Positions 17,801 to 27,743 of a stretch of DNA of 64,000 nt are shown here, piece after piece. The stretch lies in assembly GCF_030062155.1 (NCBI RefSeq), contig NZ_CP118269.1, positions 1,860,001 to 1,924,000 on the forward strand. The letters run 5' to 3'. Under the pieces are notes generated by a model. It was not told where the DNA came from. It ran no database searches and saw only the letters and a list, made by a program, of their open reading frames with translations. Origin of the DNA: Pantoea sp. Lij88 (lineage in GTDB: Bacteria; Pseudomonadota; Gammaproteobacteria; Enterobacterales; Enterobacteriaceae). The position numbers and the translations under genes were made by a program. How positions within the stretch are numbered: the first letter of the stretch is position 1; every line of letters starts with the position of its first letter.

Positions 17801-18990
17801 CAGATTTCTCCCTGCGCTGTCAAAATGTCATGAACGGTGAAAATATCTTTGTCGCCACGGCCAGAGAGGTTAACCACAATCAACTGCTCTTTTTCCGGCT
17901 CAGCGTGTATCATCTTCATGGCGTGCGCCAGGGCGTGGGAAGACTCCAGTGCCGGAATAATCCCTTCCGCACGACAGAGCAGTTTGAAGGCGTCCATCGC
18001 TTCGTTATCGGTAATCGAGACATATTCCGCACGACCGATGCTGTTCAGGTGCGCATGCTGCGGGCCGACTGAAGGGAAGTCGAGACCGGCAGAGATCGAG
18101 TAAGACTCCTCAATCTGGCCATCATGGGTCTGCATCATCGGTGATTTCATACCAAAGTAGATGCCGACGCGGCCATGCTTAAGCGGTGCGCCATGCTCAC
18201 CGGTTTCAATACCGTGGCCTGCAGGCTCTACGCCGATCAGCTTCACGCCCGGCTCGTCGATAAAGTCGGCAAACATCCCGATGGCGTTTGAGCCACCGCC
18301 CACACAGGCGAGGATGGCGTCGGGCAGACGGCCCTCTCTTTCCAGAATCTGCTTTTTAGTCTCTTCGCCAATCATGCGCTGGAACTCACGCACGATCGTC
18401 GGGAAGGGATGCGGACCCGCCGCGGTGCCGAGCATGTAGTGTGAAGTCTCGTAGCTGCCAGACCAGTCGCGCAGCGCTTCGTTACAGGCGTCTTTCAGCG
18501 TGGCGGAGCCGCTGTGAACCGGGATCACTTCTGCACCCATCAGACGCATACGGAACACGTTAGGGGACTGACGCTCGACATCTTTCGCACCCATATAAAT
18601 GCGGCATTTCATGCCCAGCAGCGCACAGGCCAGCGCTGAAGCCACGCCGTGCTGACCGGCACCGGTCTCGGCAATGATTTCGTTTTTGCCCATACGCTTA
18701 GCTAACAGCGCCTGACCCAGCACCTGGTTCGTTTTGTGCGCGCCACCGTGCAGCAGATCTTCACGCTTCAGATAGAGGCGGGTTTTCGTGCCTTTGGTCA
18801 GGTTTTTGCACAGCGTCAGGGCAGTAGGACGACCCGCATAGTTCTTCAGCAGGTCGGTAAATTCGGCCTGAAACTCAGGATCTTTCTGGGCGTCGACAAA
18901 CGCCTGTTCCAGCTGGCGCAGGGCTGGCATCAGGATCTGCGGAACATACATTCCGCCAAATTCGCCAAAGTAGGGATTCAGTAACGTCAT
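17800..18990 (-). CDS. trpB: tryptophan synthase beta chain
   Basis: PLP-dependent beta subunit that joins indole and serine to make tryptophan. 396 aa; the PLP lysine is Lys86 in HGGAHKTN, and the phosphate loop [10 protein letters not shown] is present. The start [17 protein letters not shown] is family-typical. 46 nt separate it from trpC upstream; it overlaps trpA by one base. Confidence 0.98.
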   Translation of the reverse strand: MTLLNPYFGEFGGMYVPQILMPALRQLEQAFVDAQKDPEFQAEFTDLLKNYAGRPTALTLCKNLTKGTKTRLYLKREDLLHGGAHKTNQVLGQALLAKRMGKNEIIAETGAGQHGVASALACALLGMKCRIYMGAKDVERQSPNVFRMRLMGAEVIPVHSGSATLKDACNEALRDWSGSYETSHYMLGTAAGPHPFPTIVREFQRMIGEETKKQILEREGRLPDAILACVGGGSNAIGMFADFIDEPGVKLIGVEPAGHGIETGEHGAPLKHGRVGIYFGMKSPMMQTHDGQIEESYSISAGLDFPSVGPQHAHLNSIGRAEYVSITDNEAMDAFKLLCRAEGIIPALESSHALAHAMKMIHAEPEKEQLIVVNLSGRGDKDIFTVHDILTAQGEI

Positions 18991-19036
18991 CTTTTATCTT
19001 CCTTTCTCGGGCCCGCCGTTGAGCAGGCCAGGCAAA

Positions 19037-20398
19037 TCAGTAGGCACGCAGCGTCTGAAACACCGCGGCAATTTTACGGGCATCTTTAATGCCAGGCGCG
19101 CTTTCCACGCCAGAGTTGAAGTCCAGCCCGGCACAGCCCAGCTGCGCGGCTTCAACACAGTTATCTGCGCTCAGGCCACCGGCCAGCAGCACATTGTTCA
19201 GGTTCTGACCCTGTAACAGCGACCAGTCGAAACGCTGTCCGGTGCCGCCATCGCCATTATCAAATACATAACGGTCAACGTGCGGCCAGTCGCGCGCCGG
19301 TAAAGCACCTTCAATACGCAGCGCCTTCCAGATTTGAATCTCTGCTGGCAGAGCCTCGCGCAGTTCGGCCACAAACGCCGGGGTCTCGTTGCCATGCAGC
19401 TGAACGGCTGACAGTGAAAGTGCCGTGGCTTGCGTGACAACGTCACTAACTGAGTGGTTGCGGAACACGCCCACGTAGCGCAGCGGCGCGGCGGCGATCA
19501 CGGTTTGCGCGGTGGCGGTGTCAATCTGACGCGGTGAACCTTCAGCGAAGATCAGCCCGCCGTAAATGGCGCCGGCTTCATAGGTGGCACGCGCATCTTC
19601 AGCACGGGTTAAGCCGCAGACTTTATTGCTGCCCAGTGTGACGCGACGCACCGCGCCGGTCAGGTCCGCTTCTTCCATCAGAGCAGAGCCAATCAGGAAG
19701 CCATTTGCAAAGTGGCTCAGCTCGCGGATATCGGCATAGCTGTTAATGCCCGATTCACTGATCACCGTCACGCCGTGCGACAGACGTGGCGCCAGCTGAC
19801 GGGTGCGGTTGAGATCGATAGAGAGGTCGCGCAGATCGCGGTTGTTAATCCCCACGACTCTGGCCTGCAGCGCGATAGCCCGCTCCAGCTCCTCTTCATT
19901 ACTCACTTCAGTGAGAATGCCCATCTTCAGGCTGTGCGCCACGGCGGCCAGCTGACGATACTGCTCATCATCCAGCACCGACAGCATCAGCAGGATCGCA
20001 TCCGCCTGGTAGTAGCGGGCCAGATAAATCTGGTAAGGGTCGATGATAAAATCTTTGCACAGCACCGGCTGGGTGATGGCGGCGCTGACAATCGGCAGAA
20101 AGGCGAAGTCGCCCTGAAAATATTTCTCATCGGTCAGCACGGACACCGCGGAAGCGTAGTGGCGATAAACCCCGGCAATGGCGGCCGGATCGAAATCCTC
20201 ACGAATCACGCCTTTTGAGGGCGACGCCTTTTTACACTCCAGGATAAATGCGGTTCTTGCACCCTGCAGCGCGTCGTAGAAATGACGGCTGGCAGGTTCA
20301 ATGCTGTTCTGAAAGGTGGAGAGAGGCTGCTGCTGCTGACGGGCTTCCACCCAAATCGCTTTGTCCTGAACAATTTTTTCTAACACGGTGCCTTTCAT
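19037..20398 (-). CDS. trpC: bifunctional indole-3-glycerol phosphate synthase / phosphoribosylanthranilate isomerase
   Basis: 453-aa fusion of TrpC (N-terminal, about residues 1-255, with ILECKKASPSKG and EVSNEEELERA) and TrpF (C-terminal, with KVCGLTRAEDA and GGLSADN). It carries out two consecutive steps: isomerisation of phosphoribosylanthranilate and ring closure to indole-3-glycerol phosphate. The fusion is standard for enterobacteria. It starts 2 nt after the trpD stop. Confidence 0.98.
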   Translation of the reverse strand: MKGTVLEKIVQDKAIWVEARQQQQPLSTFQNSIEPASRHFYDALQGARTAFILECKKASPSKGVIREDFDPAAIAGVYRHYASAVSVLTDEKYFQGDFAFLPIVSAAITQPVLCKDFIIDPYQIYLARYYQADAILLMLSVLDDEQYRQLAAVAHSLKMGILTEVSNEEELERAIALQARVVGINNRDLRDLSIDLNRTRQLAPRLSHGVTVISESGINSYADIRELSHFANGFLIGSALMEEADLTGAVRRVTLGSNKVCGLTRAEDARATYEAGAIYGGLIFAEGSPRQIDTATAQTVIAAAPLRYVGVFRNHSVSDVVTQATALSLSAVQLHGNETPAFVAELREALPAEIQIWKALRIEGALPARDWPHVDRYVFDNGDGGTGQRFDWSLLQGQNLNNVLLAGGLSADNCVEAAQLGCAGLDFNSGVESAPGIKDARKIAAVFQTLRAY

Positions 20399-20400
20399 GA

Positions 20401-21399
20401 TTATCCTCTTGCTGCCAGTGCGACTACACGCTCATAAGCCTGTCCGCTGCGGATGGCGTTAAGCGCCTGCTGTGCGTTTTCACGCAGATCTTCCTGACCG
20501 AATACTTTAAGCAACATCGCCACGTTAACGGCGACCGCCTCCTCATGGGCCTGCTGGCCATTACCCTGGAGTAAAGCCGTCAGAATGTCACGATTTTCTT
20601 CCGGCGTGCCGCCCGCCAGCGCCTCTTTGGGATGGAAGCCAAAACCGAAGTCTTCTGGCGAGAGCTGATAGCGGGTAATTTCCCCTTCACGCAGTTCAGC
20701 CACATGGGTCACATCGTGCAGCGCCACTTCATCCATGCCGCCACCGTGAACCACCGCCGCACGCTGATAACCCAGCACTTTCAGAGTCTGTGCAATCGGC
20801 ATTACCAGTTCCGGGCTGTAGACGCCAATCACCGCCAGCGGAGGACGCGCCGGGTTGATCAGCGGACCTAACACATTAAACAGCGTGCGGGTCTTAAGCT
20901 GCTGGCGAACCGGCATCGCGTGGCGAAAGCCCGTGTGATACTGCGGCGCAAACAGGAAGCAGACGTTCAGATCGTCCAGCGCCTGGCGCGCCCGGTCAGC
21001 GGGCATATCGAGATTGATGCCAAAGGCGGCCAGCAGATCGGACGAGCCCGATTTGCTGGAGACGCTGCGGTTGCCGTGCTTCGCCACTTTCAGACCGCAG
21101 GTCGCGGCCACAAAGGCGCTGGCCGTCGAGATATTAATGCTGTTACTGCCATCGCCGCCGGTGCCCACGATGTCGGCAAACGCGTAGTCAGGGCGGGGAA
21201 ACGGTTTGGCATCTTCCAGCAGCGCCGTAGCGGCACCGGCGATCTCTTCCGGCGTTTCACCGCGCACTTTCATGGCGACCAGCGCGGCAGCGAGCTGGGT
21301 TGGCTCCAGCTGTCCGGTAATAATGGCGCTGAACAGCTGATGACTCTCAGCCTGATTCAGCGTCTGCGCCTGGTAAAGTTTTTCCAGTGTCTGTTGCAT
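20401..21399 (-). CDS. trpD: anthranilate phosphoribosyltransferase
   Basis: Transfers phosphoribose from PRPP to anthranilate. 332 aa with the glycine-rich [19 protein letters not shown]-binding loop and the [15 protein letters not shown] motif. Unlike E. coli and Salmonella it is a separate protein, not fused to the TrpG amidotransferase; trpG ends 14 nt upstream. A good Shine-Dalgarno (AGGGAGAA) precedes the ATG. Confidence 0.97.
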   Translation of the reverse strand: MQQTLEKLYQAQTLNQAESHQLFSAIITGQLEPTQLAAALVAMKVRGETPEEIAGAATALLEDAKPFPRPDYAFADIVGTGGDGSNSINISTASAFVAATCGLKVAKHGNRSVSSKSGSSDLLAAFGINLDMPADRARQALDDLNVCFLFAPQYHTGFRHAMPVRQQLKTRTLFNVLGPLINPARPPLAVIGVYSPELVMPIAQTLKVLGYQRAAVVHGGGMDEVALHDVTHVAELREGEITRYQLSPEDFGFGFHPKEALAGGTPEENRDILTALLQGNGQQAHEEAVAVNVAMLLKVFGQEDLRENAQQALNAIRSGQAYERVVALAARG

Positions 21400-21413
21400 C
21401 GTTATTCTCCCTG

Positions 21414-21995
21414 TTACTTCGCCAGCGCCCAGGCCAGCGTCTGCTCAAGCAGGCGCGCGCCCTGAGAAGTCAAAATCGATTCAGGATGGAACTGAAACCC
21501 GCAGACGCGATCGGTTTCATGGCGAACGGCCATTACCATCCCGTTGTAACTGGCGTTAACCGTCAGCTCATCCGGCGTGTTGCTGCCCACCAGCGAGTGG
21601 TAGCGCGCCACGGGCAGCGGATTGCTCAAACCCTCAAACATCGCCTCGCCGTCATGAACAATAGATGAGGCTTTACCGTGCAGGATCTCGCCTGCCTGAC
21701 CCACCTGGCCGCCATAGGCCTCCACAATCGCCTGATGTCCCAGACAGATGCCGATAATCGGCAGACGGCCGCGCAGTACCCGCAGCAGCTCCGGCATACA
21801 GCCCGCATCTTTTGGCGCGCCGGGGCCGGGGGAGAGCATCAGCACCGGGTTTTCCATCCGCTGCAGCTGTTCAATTAACAGTTCTGCAGGCAGGTTGTTA
21901 CGGTAGATCACCACGTTGTGACCAAAGGTCCGCAGCTGATCAACCAGGTTGTAGGTAAAAGAGTCGATGTTATCGAGCAGCAGAATATCGGCCAT
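21414..21995 (-). CDS. trpG: anthranilate synthase glutamine amidotransferase subunit
   Basis: Class I glutamine amidotransferase that supplies ammonia to TrpE. 193 aa; catalytic Cys84 is in GICLGHQAI and the His-x-Glu pair is in FQFHPESI near residue 168. The gene stands alone, not fused with trpD, and overlaps trpE by one base (TGATG), so the two subunits of anthranilate synthase are translationally coupled. Confidence 0.97.
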   Translation of the reverse strand: MADILLLDNIDSFTYNLVDQLRTFGHNVVIYRNNLPAELLIEQLQRMENPVLMLSPGPGAPKDAGCMPELLRVLRGRLPIIGICLGHQAIVEAYGGQVGQAGEILHGKASSIVHDGEAMFEGLSNPLPVARYHSLVGSNTPDELTVNASYNGMVMAVRHETDRVCGFQFHPESILTSQGARLLEQTLAWALAK

Positions 21996-23560
21996 CAGAA
22001 GATCTCCTTGCAGTGATGGGCAGTCGCGATAGCGCGCAGAACGGCGCGGGCTTTATTGCGGCTTTCATCAGCTTCAGCCTGCGGATTGGAATCCAGCACC
22101 ACACCGGCGCCCGCCTGAACGGTGGCGACGCCATCTTCGACATAGGCCGAACGAATAACGATACAGGTATCAAGATCGCCCTGAGCGGTGAAGTAGCCCA
22201 CCGCGCCGCCGTAGCTGCCGCGACGGGTGCGTTCAGCACCGGCAATCAGCTGCATGGCGCGTACTTTTGGCGCGCCGCTCAGCGTGCCCATGTTCATACA
22301 GGCGCGATAGGCGTGCAGCACGTCGAGGTCGGCGCGCAGCGTGCCCACGACGCGGGAAACCAGATGCATTACAAATGAGTAGCGGTCGACTTTGGTCAGG
22401 TCAGCGACATAACGGCTGCCGGGCACGCAGATACGCGCCAGATCGTTACGCGCCAGATCCACCAGCATCAGATGCTCAGCCAGCTCTTTATGGTCGGTGC
22501 GCATCTCCAGCTCAATGCGGCTGTCGAGATCGCGGTCCAGTGAGCCATCCGCATGGCGGCCACGCGGGCGGGTACCGGCAATCGGGTAGATCTCAATCTG
22601 ACGTGAGGTGGCGTCATACTTCAGCGAGCTTTCCGGCGATGCGCCAAACAGCGCGAAATCCTGATCCTGCATAAAGAACATATACGGGCTTGGATTGCTG
22701 TTTTTCAGTGTGTCGTAGGCGGCCAGCGGTGACGGGCACGGCAGCGAGAAGCGGCGTGACGGCACGACCTGGAAAATTTCGCCGATGCGAATCGCCTGCT
22801 GCATGGTGCGAACCACGTCGCAATACTCTTCATCGCTCTGGCTGGTGGTCAGCGTCATCTGTTCAACCTTTTGTACCGGCAGAGCAGGTGCTGGCTGCAG
22901 CATCTGGCCATGCAGCTGCTCAATGCGGCGCTGCAGACGCTGGAACTCGCTGGTGGACGGGCAGAACAGGCTGGCCTGCAGACGCGCACTGCGGGTCTGG
23001 TGATCGATCACCAGTAAGGTCTCTGCCAGATAGAAACAGTAGTCGGGGCAGCGCTGCTGGTTATCCAGCTCCGGCAGGGTTTCAAAACCGGCCACCAGAT
23101 CATAAGCAAACAGGCCACCCAGCAGCACGGCTTCGCGCTCGTCGGCCGGGGAGTTAACCAGCTGTGGAATCAGACGCAGTGCATCAAACACCGACAGCGC
23201 CTTAAGGCGGGAATCTTCGTCCTGCTGATGATCGGTGCTCTGTGGGAACGTCAGTTCGCGGCCATCGGGACGGACCTGATTGCTGACGGAGGCGGGCAGA
23301 GCTTCATCCAGCAGCGGCAGCACGGCACGGCCATTTTCTGACAGTGCCTGCACGGTAACCGTATTACCCATGGCGCTGATGCGCAGCGCACTGTCGACAA
23401 TCAGCAGACTTTTTAAATTGCGCTTGCTGTCGATGTCAGCAGATTCGAGCAGCAGGGTTGCCGGACGTGCGCCGCACAGCTGATGAAACACTGCGGCCGG
23501 ATCTTCGCGATAGGGCGCGTTGCCGGTAATCAACTTCACTGTAGGTTTCGCATTTGGCAT
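21995..23560 (-). CDS. trpE: anthranilate synthase component I
   Basis: Converts chorismate plus ammonia to anthranilate, the committed step of tryptophan synthesis. 521 aa; the [11 protein letters not shown] motif (around residues 38-48) forms the tryptophan feedback site, and the chorismate-binding core IAGTRPRG and [15 protein letters not shown] is intact. It follows the trpL/attenuator region and is the first structural gene of the operon. Confidence 0.98.
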   Translation of the reverse strand: MPNAKPTVKLITGNAPYREDPAAVFHQLCGARPATLLLESADIDSKRNLKSLLIVDSALRISAMGNTVTVQALSENGRAVLPLLDEALPASVSNQVRPDGRELTFPQSTDHQQDEDSRLKALSVFDALRLIPQLVNSPADEREAVLLGGLFAYDLVAGFETLPELDNQQRCPDYCFYLAETLLVIDHQTRSARLQASLFCPSTSEFQRLQRRIEQLHGQMLQPAPALPVQKVEQMTLTTSQSDEEYCDVVRTMQQAIRIGEIFQVVPSRRFSLPCPSPLAAYDTLKNSNPSPYMFFMQDQDFALFGASPESSLKYDATSRQIEIYPIAGTRPRGRHADGSLDRDLDSRIELEMRTDHKELAEHLMLVDLARNDLARICVPGSRYVADLTKVDRYSFVMHLVSRVVGTLRADLDVLHAYRACMNMGTLSGAPKVRAMQLIAGAERTRRGSYGGAVGYFTAQGDLDTCIVIRSAYVEDGVATVQAGAGVVLDSNPQAEADESRNKARAVLRAIATAHHCKEIF

Positions 23561-23583
23561 GATGATTTCTCTGAATTTCGCTC

Positions 23584-23610
23584 AAAAAAAAGCCCGCTCG
23601 GTGGCGGGCT
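23584..23610 (-). terminator. trp attenuator
   Basis: On the minus strand AGCCCGC, loop CACCGA, GCGGGCT is followed by eight T (23584-23591). It nearly reproduces the E. coli trp attenuator, and lies between trpL and trpE. Confidence 0.92.
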
Positions 23611-23628
23611 CAGGTATTCGCACAGCAT

Positions 23629-23709
23629 TTACGCAAAGTGTGCACGACCCAGTCGCCCGTTTTCGGGAACATCGCGCCAACCGTTTAAATGCGTGATTAC
23701 ACTAGCCAT
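23629..23709 (-). CDS. trpL: trp operon leader peptide (atypical)
   Basis: The ATG at 23709 aligns with the E. coli trpL start through the flanking sequence (CGGGTAT ribosome-binding region). The peptide has 26 residues, begins MASVITHLNGWRDV and contains one tryptophan codon only (TGG at 23677-23679). In E. coli the aligned position has two tandem Trp codons followed by three residues and a stop; here one TGG is absent and the stop is missing, so translation runs on to TAA at 23629-23631. Read-out of tryptophan by ribosome stalling would rest on one codon. Confidence 0.7.
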   Translation of the reverse strand: MASVITHLNGWRDVPENGRLGRAHFA

Positions 23710-23736
23710 GATTGAATACCCGTTACGTGTGAACTT

Positions 23737-23772
23737 GTGTACTAGTTAACGGGTTCAGGGCGGAAATGTCAA
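23737..23772 (-). promoter_or_regulatory. trp promoter and TrpR operator
   Basis: On the minus strand -35 TTGACA (23767-23772), 17-bp spacer, -10 TTAACT (23744-23749), followed by AGTACACAAGTTCAC as in E. coli. The TrpR operator half GTTAACTAGTAC (23739-23750) is perfect; the distal half is degenerate (GAACCC instead of GTACTA). Repressor binding is inferred. Confidence 0.85.
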
Positions 23773-23838
23773 TAGCCTTTTTCACTGAGCGTTAAAATCG
23801 TTATCATGCTGGCCGGTTTAGTTTCAGCAGGAGTTCTC

Positions 23839-24723
23839 TTGAGCGATATCGCCCGTTTCCCGGTTTATGATTTACACAGCCACACGCGTGCCTCCGATGG
23901 TTTTCTGACGCCAGCCGCGCTGGTGCAGCGAGCCGTAGAGATGCGCGTCGGCGTACTGGCGATCACCGATCACGACAGCGTTGCAGGGGTAGAGGAAGCG
24001 CAGCAAACGGCACTCGACCACGATCTACCAATAAAAGTGCTGGCAGGCGCAGAGATCTCCACGCTGTGGGAGAACCATGAGATTCACATCGTGGGCCTGA
24101 ATATTGATATCCACCATCCGGCGATGGTGACGTTTCTGGCAGGACAACACGCCTGCCGACAGACGCGGGCGGAAGAGATGGGTGAGCGACTCGCGAAGGC
24201 ACGTATCCCGGATGCGCTGGCCGGTGCGATGCGACTGGCGGATGGCGGTATCATCACCCGTGGTCACTTTGCCCGTTTCCTGATTGAGCAGGGCAAAGCG
24301 GAAAATATGGTGCAGGTATTCAAAAATTATCTGGCGCGTGGCAAAACCGGCTACGTGCCGCCACAATGGTGTACAATTAAACAAGCTATTGATGCGATTC
24401 ATCATTCTGGTGGTTGCGCCGTGCTGGCGCATCCTGGCCGTTACGGATTATCGGCTAAGTGGCTCAAAAGGCTGGTCGCCCATTTCCGCGAAGCGGGCGG
24501 CGATGCGATGGAAGTCGCGCAGTGCCAGCAGCCACCTAATGAGCGCACGACACTGGCGCAATACGCCAGAGATAACGAACTGGCCGCATCACAAGGTTCT
24601 GATTTTCATCAACCCTGCCCGTGGATTGAGCTGGGCCGCAAACTCTGGCTGCCCGCGGCGGTTGAGCCGGTCTGGGAACGCTTCCCGGATCTCGCGCCCC
24701 GCCTGGCAATCACGGAAAGGTGA
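23839..24723 (+). CDS. rnm: RNase AM, 5'-3' exonuclease / 3',5'-nucleotide bisphosphate phosphatase
   Basis: PHP-domain metal-dependent hydrolase (YciV/TrpH); in E. coli it trims 5' ends of ribosomal RNAs and hydrolyses 3',5'-nucleotide bisphosphates. Metal-binding motifs DLHSHTRASDG, TDHDS, EIHIVGLNID and SGGCAVLAHPGRY are present. The start is TTG at 23839: AGGAG lies 5 nt upstream and MSD-like residues align with E. coli (294 aa). It forms an operon with yciO 12 nt downstream and is divergent from trp. Confidence 0.93.
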   Translation: MSDIARFPVYDLHSHTRASDGFLTPAALVQRAVEMRVGVLAITDHDSVAGVEEAQQTALDHDLPIKVLAGAEISTLWENHEIHIVGLNIDIHHPAMVTFLAGQHACRQTRAEEMGERLAKARIPDALAGAMRLADGGIITRGHFARFLIEQGKAENMVQVFKNYLARGKTGYVPPQWCTIKQAIDAIHHSGGCAVLAHPGRYGLSAKWLKRLVAHFREAGGDAMEVAQCQQPPNERTTLAQYARDNELAASQGSDFHQPCPWIELGRKLWLPAAVEPVWERFPDLAPRLAITER

Positions 24724-24735
24724 CACGAGGTTTTT

Positions 24736-25356
24736 ATGAGTCAATTGTTTCACATTCATCCGGATAACCCACAGCCGCGCCTCATCAGTCAGGCGGTCGA
24801 CTACCTGAATAAAGGCAGCGTCATCGTCTATCCTACCGATTCCGGTTATGCGCTGGGCTGTCGGCTGGAAGAGAAGGGCGCGATGGAGCGAATTTGCCGT
24901 ATCCGTCAGCTCGACGGACACCACAACTTCACCCTGATGTGCCGGGATCTTTCGGAGCTGTCGGTCTATTCGCAGGTGGGCAACTCCGCCTTTCGCCTGC
25001 TGAAAAACAACACGCCGGGCAACTACACCTTTATTCTCAAGGCGACCAAAGAAGTGCCGCGTCGCCTGATGAATGATAAACGTAAGACCATTGGTCTGCG
25101 CGTACCCTCCAATCCGGTGGCGCTGGCGCTGCTGGAAGCGCTGAATCAGCCGATGATGTCGACCTCATTAATCCTGCCGGGCAACGATTTTACTGAGTCC
25201 GACCCGGAAGAGATCCAGCACAGCATTGGTAAGCTGGTTGATCTGATCATCGACGGCGGTACGCTGGGGCAACAGCCGACCACGGTGGTCGACCTGACCA
25301 CCGATTCGCCGGAAATCGTGCGTGAAGGCGTGGGCGATACCCGCCCGTTCCTGTAA
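24736..25356 (+). CDS. yciO: YciO, Sua5/YrdC-family protein
   Basis: 206-aa cytoplasmic protein of the YrdC double-stranded-RNA-binding fold, paralogue of the threonylcarbamoyl-AMP synthase TsaC used for tRNA t6A; YciO's own role is less clear. The KRRRI-type basic pocket region (KNNTPGNYTFILKATKEVPRR) and IGLRVPSNP are conserved. Follows rnm closely. Confidence 0.93.
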   Translation: MSQLFHIHPDNPQPRLISQAVDYLNKGSVIVYPTDSGYALGCRLEEKGAMERICRIRQLDGHHNFTLMCRDLSELSVYSQVGNSAFRLLKNNTPGNYTFILKATKEVPRRLMNDKRKTIGLRVPSNPVALALLEALNQPMMSTSLILPGNDFTESDPEEIQHSIGKLVDLIIDGGTLGQQPTTVVDLTTDSPEIVREGVGDTRPFL

Positions 25357-25368
25357 TTAAGTCAGGTT

Positions 25369-26016
25369 TCAGACACCGCGGGTCGGTGTCTGAGCCAGAT
25401 TCGCCTCTAACCAGTTCTTAAACTGACCGTAAGGAATATAAAGTGACACATCTTTCAGGATCACTTTATTATTACGACCGTTCTTAATCGAGTCAGAATA
25501 GCCAACAATAACGCCGCTCAGCGTATCATCACGGTTATAAACACCGCCGCCCGACATTCCCTGAACCACGCCTGCGTTAGACGCCATTGCGATACAGGGG
25601 CTTTTATTCCAGTCATTCCGGATTGCCGTGCGGGCTAAATTAACCCCGGTCGACTCCACCGGCATCGCGGAAATAAAGCTGTAGCCATACATTTTAACGG
25701 GATCGCCAATGTCACCGCTGCGGAATTTAGCCAGCGTTCTGGCATCATTCTTGTGATAAATAATCGCAAGGTCGCAATAAGGGTGATAAGACTTCACGCG
25801 CTGCACGGCGGTTTTAGCAACGTGCGCAGCCGTGAGGCTATATTCAGGCGTCAGAGGTATGCTGGTGCCCAGTGTGCCAAGACCGAGGATCGTCGGAATG
25901 CCAGTCACGCTCATATCTACGTGCTGCATCGCCGTACGACTGTACTCAGTGTGGCCCACAGAGCACCCGCTCAGGACCAGTGCAGCAAGCACCGGGCACA
26001 GAAACAGGTTTCTCAT
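25369..26016 (-). CDS. trypsin-like serine peptidase, probable lipoprotein
   Basis: 215 aa. The leader MRNLFLCPVLAALVLSGC ends in a lipobox with Cys18. The body has the chymotrypsin-type triad: His65 in LTAAHVA, Asp82 in YCDLAIIY, Ser155 in GMSGGGV, in the right order and spacing. This suggests an envelope-anchored peptidase, shorter than DegP-type proteins and without a PDZ domain. Substrate unknown. It has no counterpart at this place in E. coli. Upstream DNA is AT-rich, compatible with acquisition. Confidence 0.8.
   Translation of the reverse strand: MRNLFLCPVLAALVLSGCSVGHTEYSRTAMQHVDMSVTGIPTILGLGTLGTSIPLTPEYSLTAAHVAKTAVQRVKSYHPYCDLAIIYHKNDARTLAKFRSGDIGDPVKMYGYSFISAMPVESTGVNLARTAIRNDWNKSPCIAMASNAGVVQGMSGGGVYNRDDTLSGVIVGYSDSIKNGRNNKVILKDVSLYIPYGQFKNWLEANLAQTPTRGV
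25370..25392. terminator. hairpin between yciO and the peptidase gene
   Basis: CAGACACCG (25370-25378), loop CGGGT, CGGTGTCTG (25384-25392). It lies 14 nt after the yciO stop and inside the last codons of the convergent peptidase gene. No T-run follows, so terminator function is uncertain. Confidence 0.5.
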
Positions 26017-26798
26017 GATGGTTTTCTTTATTCAGGCATGTCGGGAAATCCCTGGTGAAGATTTTTGACATGCAAGCAAGGTTCATCACTGAACCGTATT
26101 AACGCAACAACTCCGGATGCGCCGGTTTATTGGATTAATGTAAAAACACTATTTTTATTAACGAATGACAAAAGCCAGACTGTAATGTCGCAGGACCGCT
26201 TTATCGCGGACTTTGCTTTTTTATTGTGCTAACGGGATTCAGTGTATCAGCTTAATAGTGTCGTACAATTTATTAAATCTTATAAAAACTAAATGTCATG
26301 AAAAATAGGGTTTTAAATACATCTGCCTTAAGAATAATCTGCCTTTTTCATATTCACCGCTCACTTATCATGGCTAAAATCAATCAGATGGTTTTTTATG
26401 CTGACTTTAATGTTTTTTGCAGGCGATTAAAAGCAAGAGCTAAACGGAGGAAGTGTAAGATAGTGTTAAGGTTTTCATCCTCAGAACATCACTTTGATGA
26501 AAAAAGAGTGGTTAGAAAATTTAATTGTCATTAGCTATAAAGTTTTTGAGACATTCATTTTATTAAACATATTTTCTTATCAGTTGGCCGGGCTTTATTT
26601 AAATCAGCATTAACAATTATCAGATCTCAAACTATCAGAGGCCGACCCTTCTTTATTGGCTATTAACGGATTTATAAAGCGCGTTACATCAGCGTTAAAT
26701 GCCTGTATAATGGGGCAAACCTGCTAAGTTAACCTGTTGATTTAGAAAGGATTATCACCTAATTATGACGCCTGGGAAGGCGACAAAGAGGAAGCTCA
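26017..26798. other. AT-rich intergenic region upstream of rluB
   Basis: About 780 bases with a clearly lower GC content than the flanking genes and no convincing gene. A weak ORF (26298-26534) lacks a ribosome-binding site. Around 26196-26222 a short CCGC/GCGG stem followed by six T resembles a weak terminator. The rluB promoter should lie near the 3' end. Confidence 0.5.
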
Positions 26799-27689
26799 AT
26801 GAGCGAAAAGTTACAGAAAGTCTTAGCGCGTGCCGGTCATGGCTCGCGTCGTGAAATCGAATCAATGATTGCTGCTGGCCGTGTCAGCGTTGACGGCAAG
26901 ATCGCCACCCTGGGCGACCGCGTCGAAAGCAGCAAATCCCTTAAAATCCGTATTGATGGCCATCTGGTATCGATTGCTGAATCAGCAACCGAAGTCTGCC
27001 GCGTGCTGGCTTACTACAAACCGGAAGGTGAACTCTGTACCCGCAGCGATCCTGAAGGCCGCCCGACGGTGTTTGACCGTCTGCCGCGTCTGCGCGGTTC
27101 ACGCTGGATTGCCGTTGGCCGTCTGGATGTGAACACCTGTGGTCTGATGCTCTTCACCACCGACGGTGAACTGGCGAACCGCCTGATGCATCCGAGCCGT
27201 GAAGTGGAACGTGAATATGCGGTGCGCGTGTTTGGTCAGGTTGACGATGATAAAATTCGTCAGCTGAGCAAAGGCGTTCAGCTGGAAGATGGCCCGGCTG
27301 CGTTCAAAACCCTGAAGTTTGGCGGCGGCGAAGGCATCAACCAGTGGTACAACGTGACCCTGACTGAAGGACGTAACCGTGAAGTGCGTCGTTTATGGGA
27401 AGCGGTCGGCGTGCAGGTCAGTCGTCTGATGCGTGTCCGCTATGGCGACATCACCTTACCAAAAGGCCTGCCGCGCGGTGGCTGGACCGAACTGGATCTG
27501 CCTGCGGTGAACTACCTGCGTAACCTGGTGGAGCTGGATGATGAAACCGTCACTAAGCTGGTGGTCGAGAAAGATCGTCGTCGTACCAAGGCGAACCAGA
27601 TTCGTCGTGCGGTGAAACGTCACAGTAAAGTGAGCAGCAGTCCCCGAACTCCACGTCGCAATCCGGGCAGCAAACGTAACTCCGGTTAA
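26799..27689 (+). CDS. rluB: 23S rRNA pseudouridine(2605) synthase RluB
   Basis: Isomerises uridine 2605 of 23S rRNA. An N-terminal S4 RNA-binding domain ([19 protein letters not shown]) precedes the RsuA-family catalytic domain with Asp110 in [13 protein letters not shown]. The C-terminal tail (about residues 255-296) is basic and low-complexity ([18 protein letters not shown]). 296 aa, slightly longer than E. coli RluB. Start ATG follows GAGGAAG. Confidence 0.97.
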   Translation: MSEKLQKVLARAGHGSRREIESMIAAGRVSVDGKIATLGDRVESSKSLKIRIDGHLVSIAESATEVCRVLAYYKPEGELCTRSDPEGRPTVFDRLPRLRGSRWIAVGRLDVNTCGLMLFTTDGELANRLMHPSREVEREYAVRVFGQVDDDKIRQLSKGVQLEDGPAAFKTLKFGGGEGINQWYNVTLTEGRNREVRRLWEAVGVQVSRLMRVRYGDITLPKGLPRGGWTELDLPAVNYLRNLVELDDETVTKLVVEKDRRRTKANQIRRAVKRHSKVSSSPRTPRRNPGSKRNSG

Positions 27690-27708
27690 TCCCGTTGTCC
27701 GATCGCGA

Positions 27709-27738
27709 AAAACGCAGCCTCAGGGCTGCGTTTTCTTT
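27709..27738 (+). terminator. terminator after rluB (bidirectional)
   Basis: AAAACGCAGCC (27709-27719), loop TCAG, GGCTGCGTTTT (27724-27734) and a further T-run. The A-tract allows use by btuR on the other strand. Confidence 0.92.
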
Positions 27739-27743
27739 TTCTG

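Noticed and set aside
26187..26222. Possible small RNA ending in a stem plus six T
   Set aside because: The stem has only four firm base pairs and no promoter is clear; kept only as a note in the intergenic entry.
26298..26534. 78-codon ORF in the AT-rich gap before rluB
   Set aside because: No ribosome-binding site at either ATG, low-complexity basic content and no family likeness.
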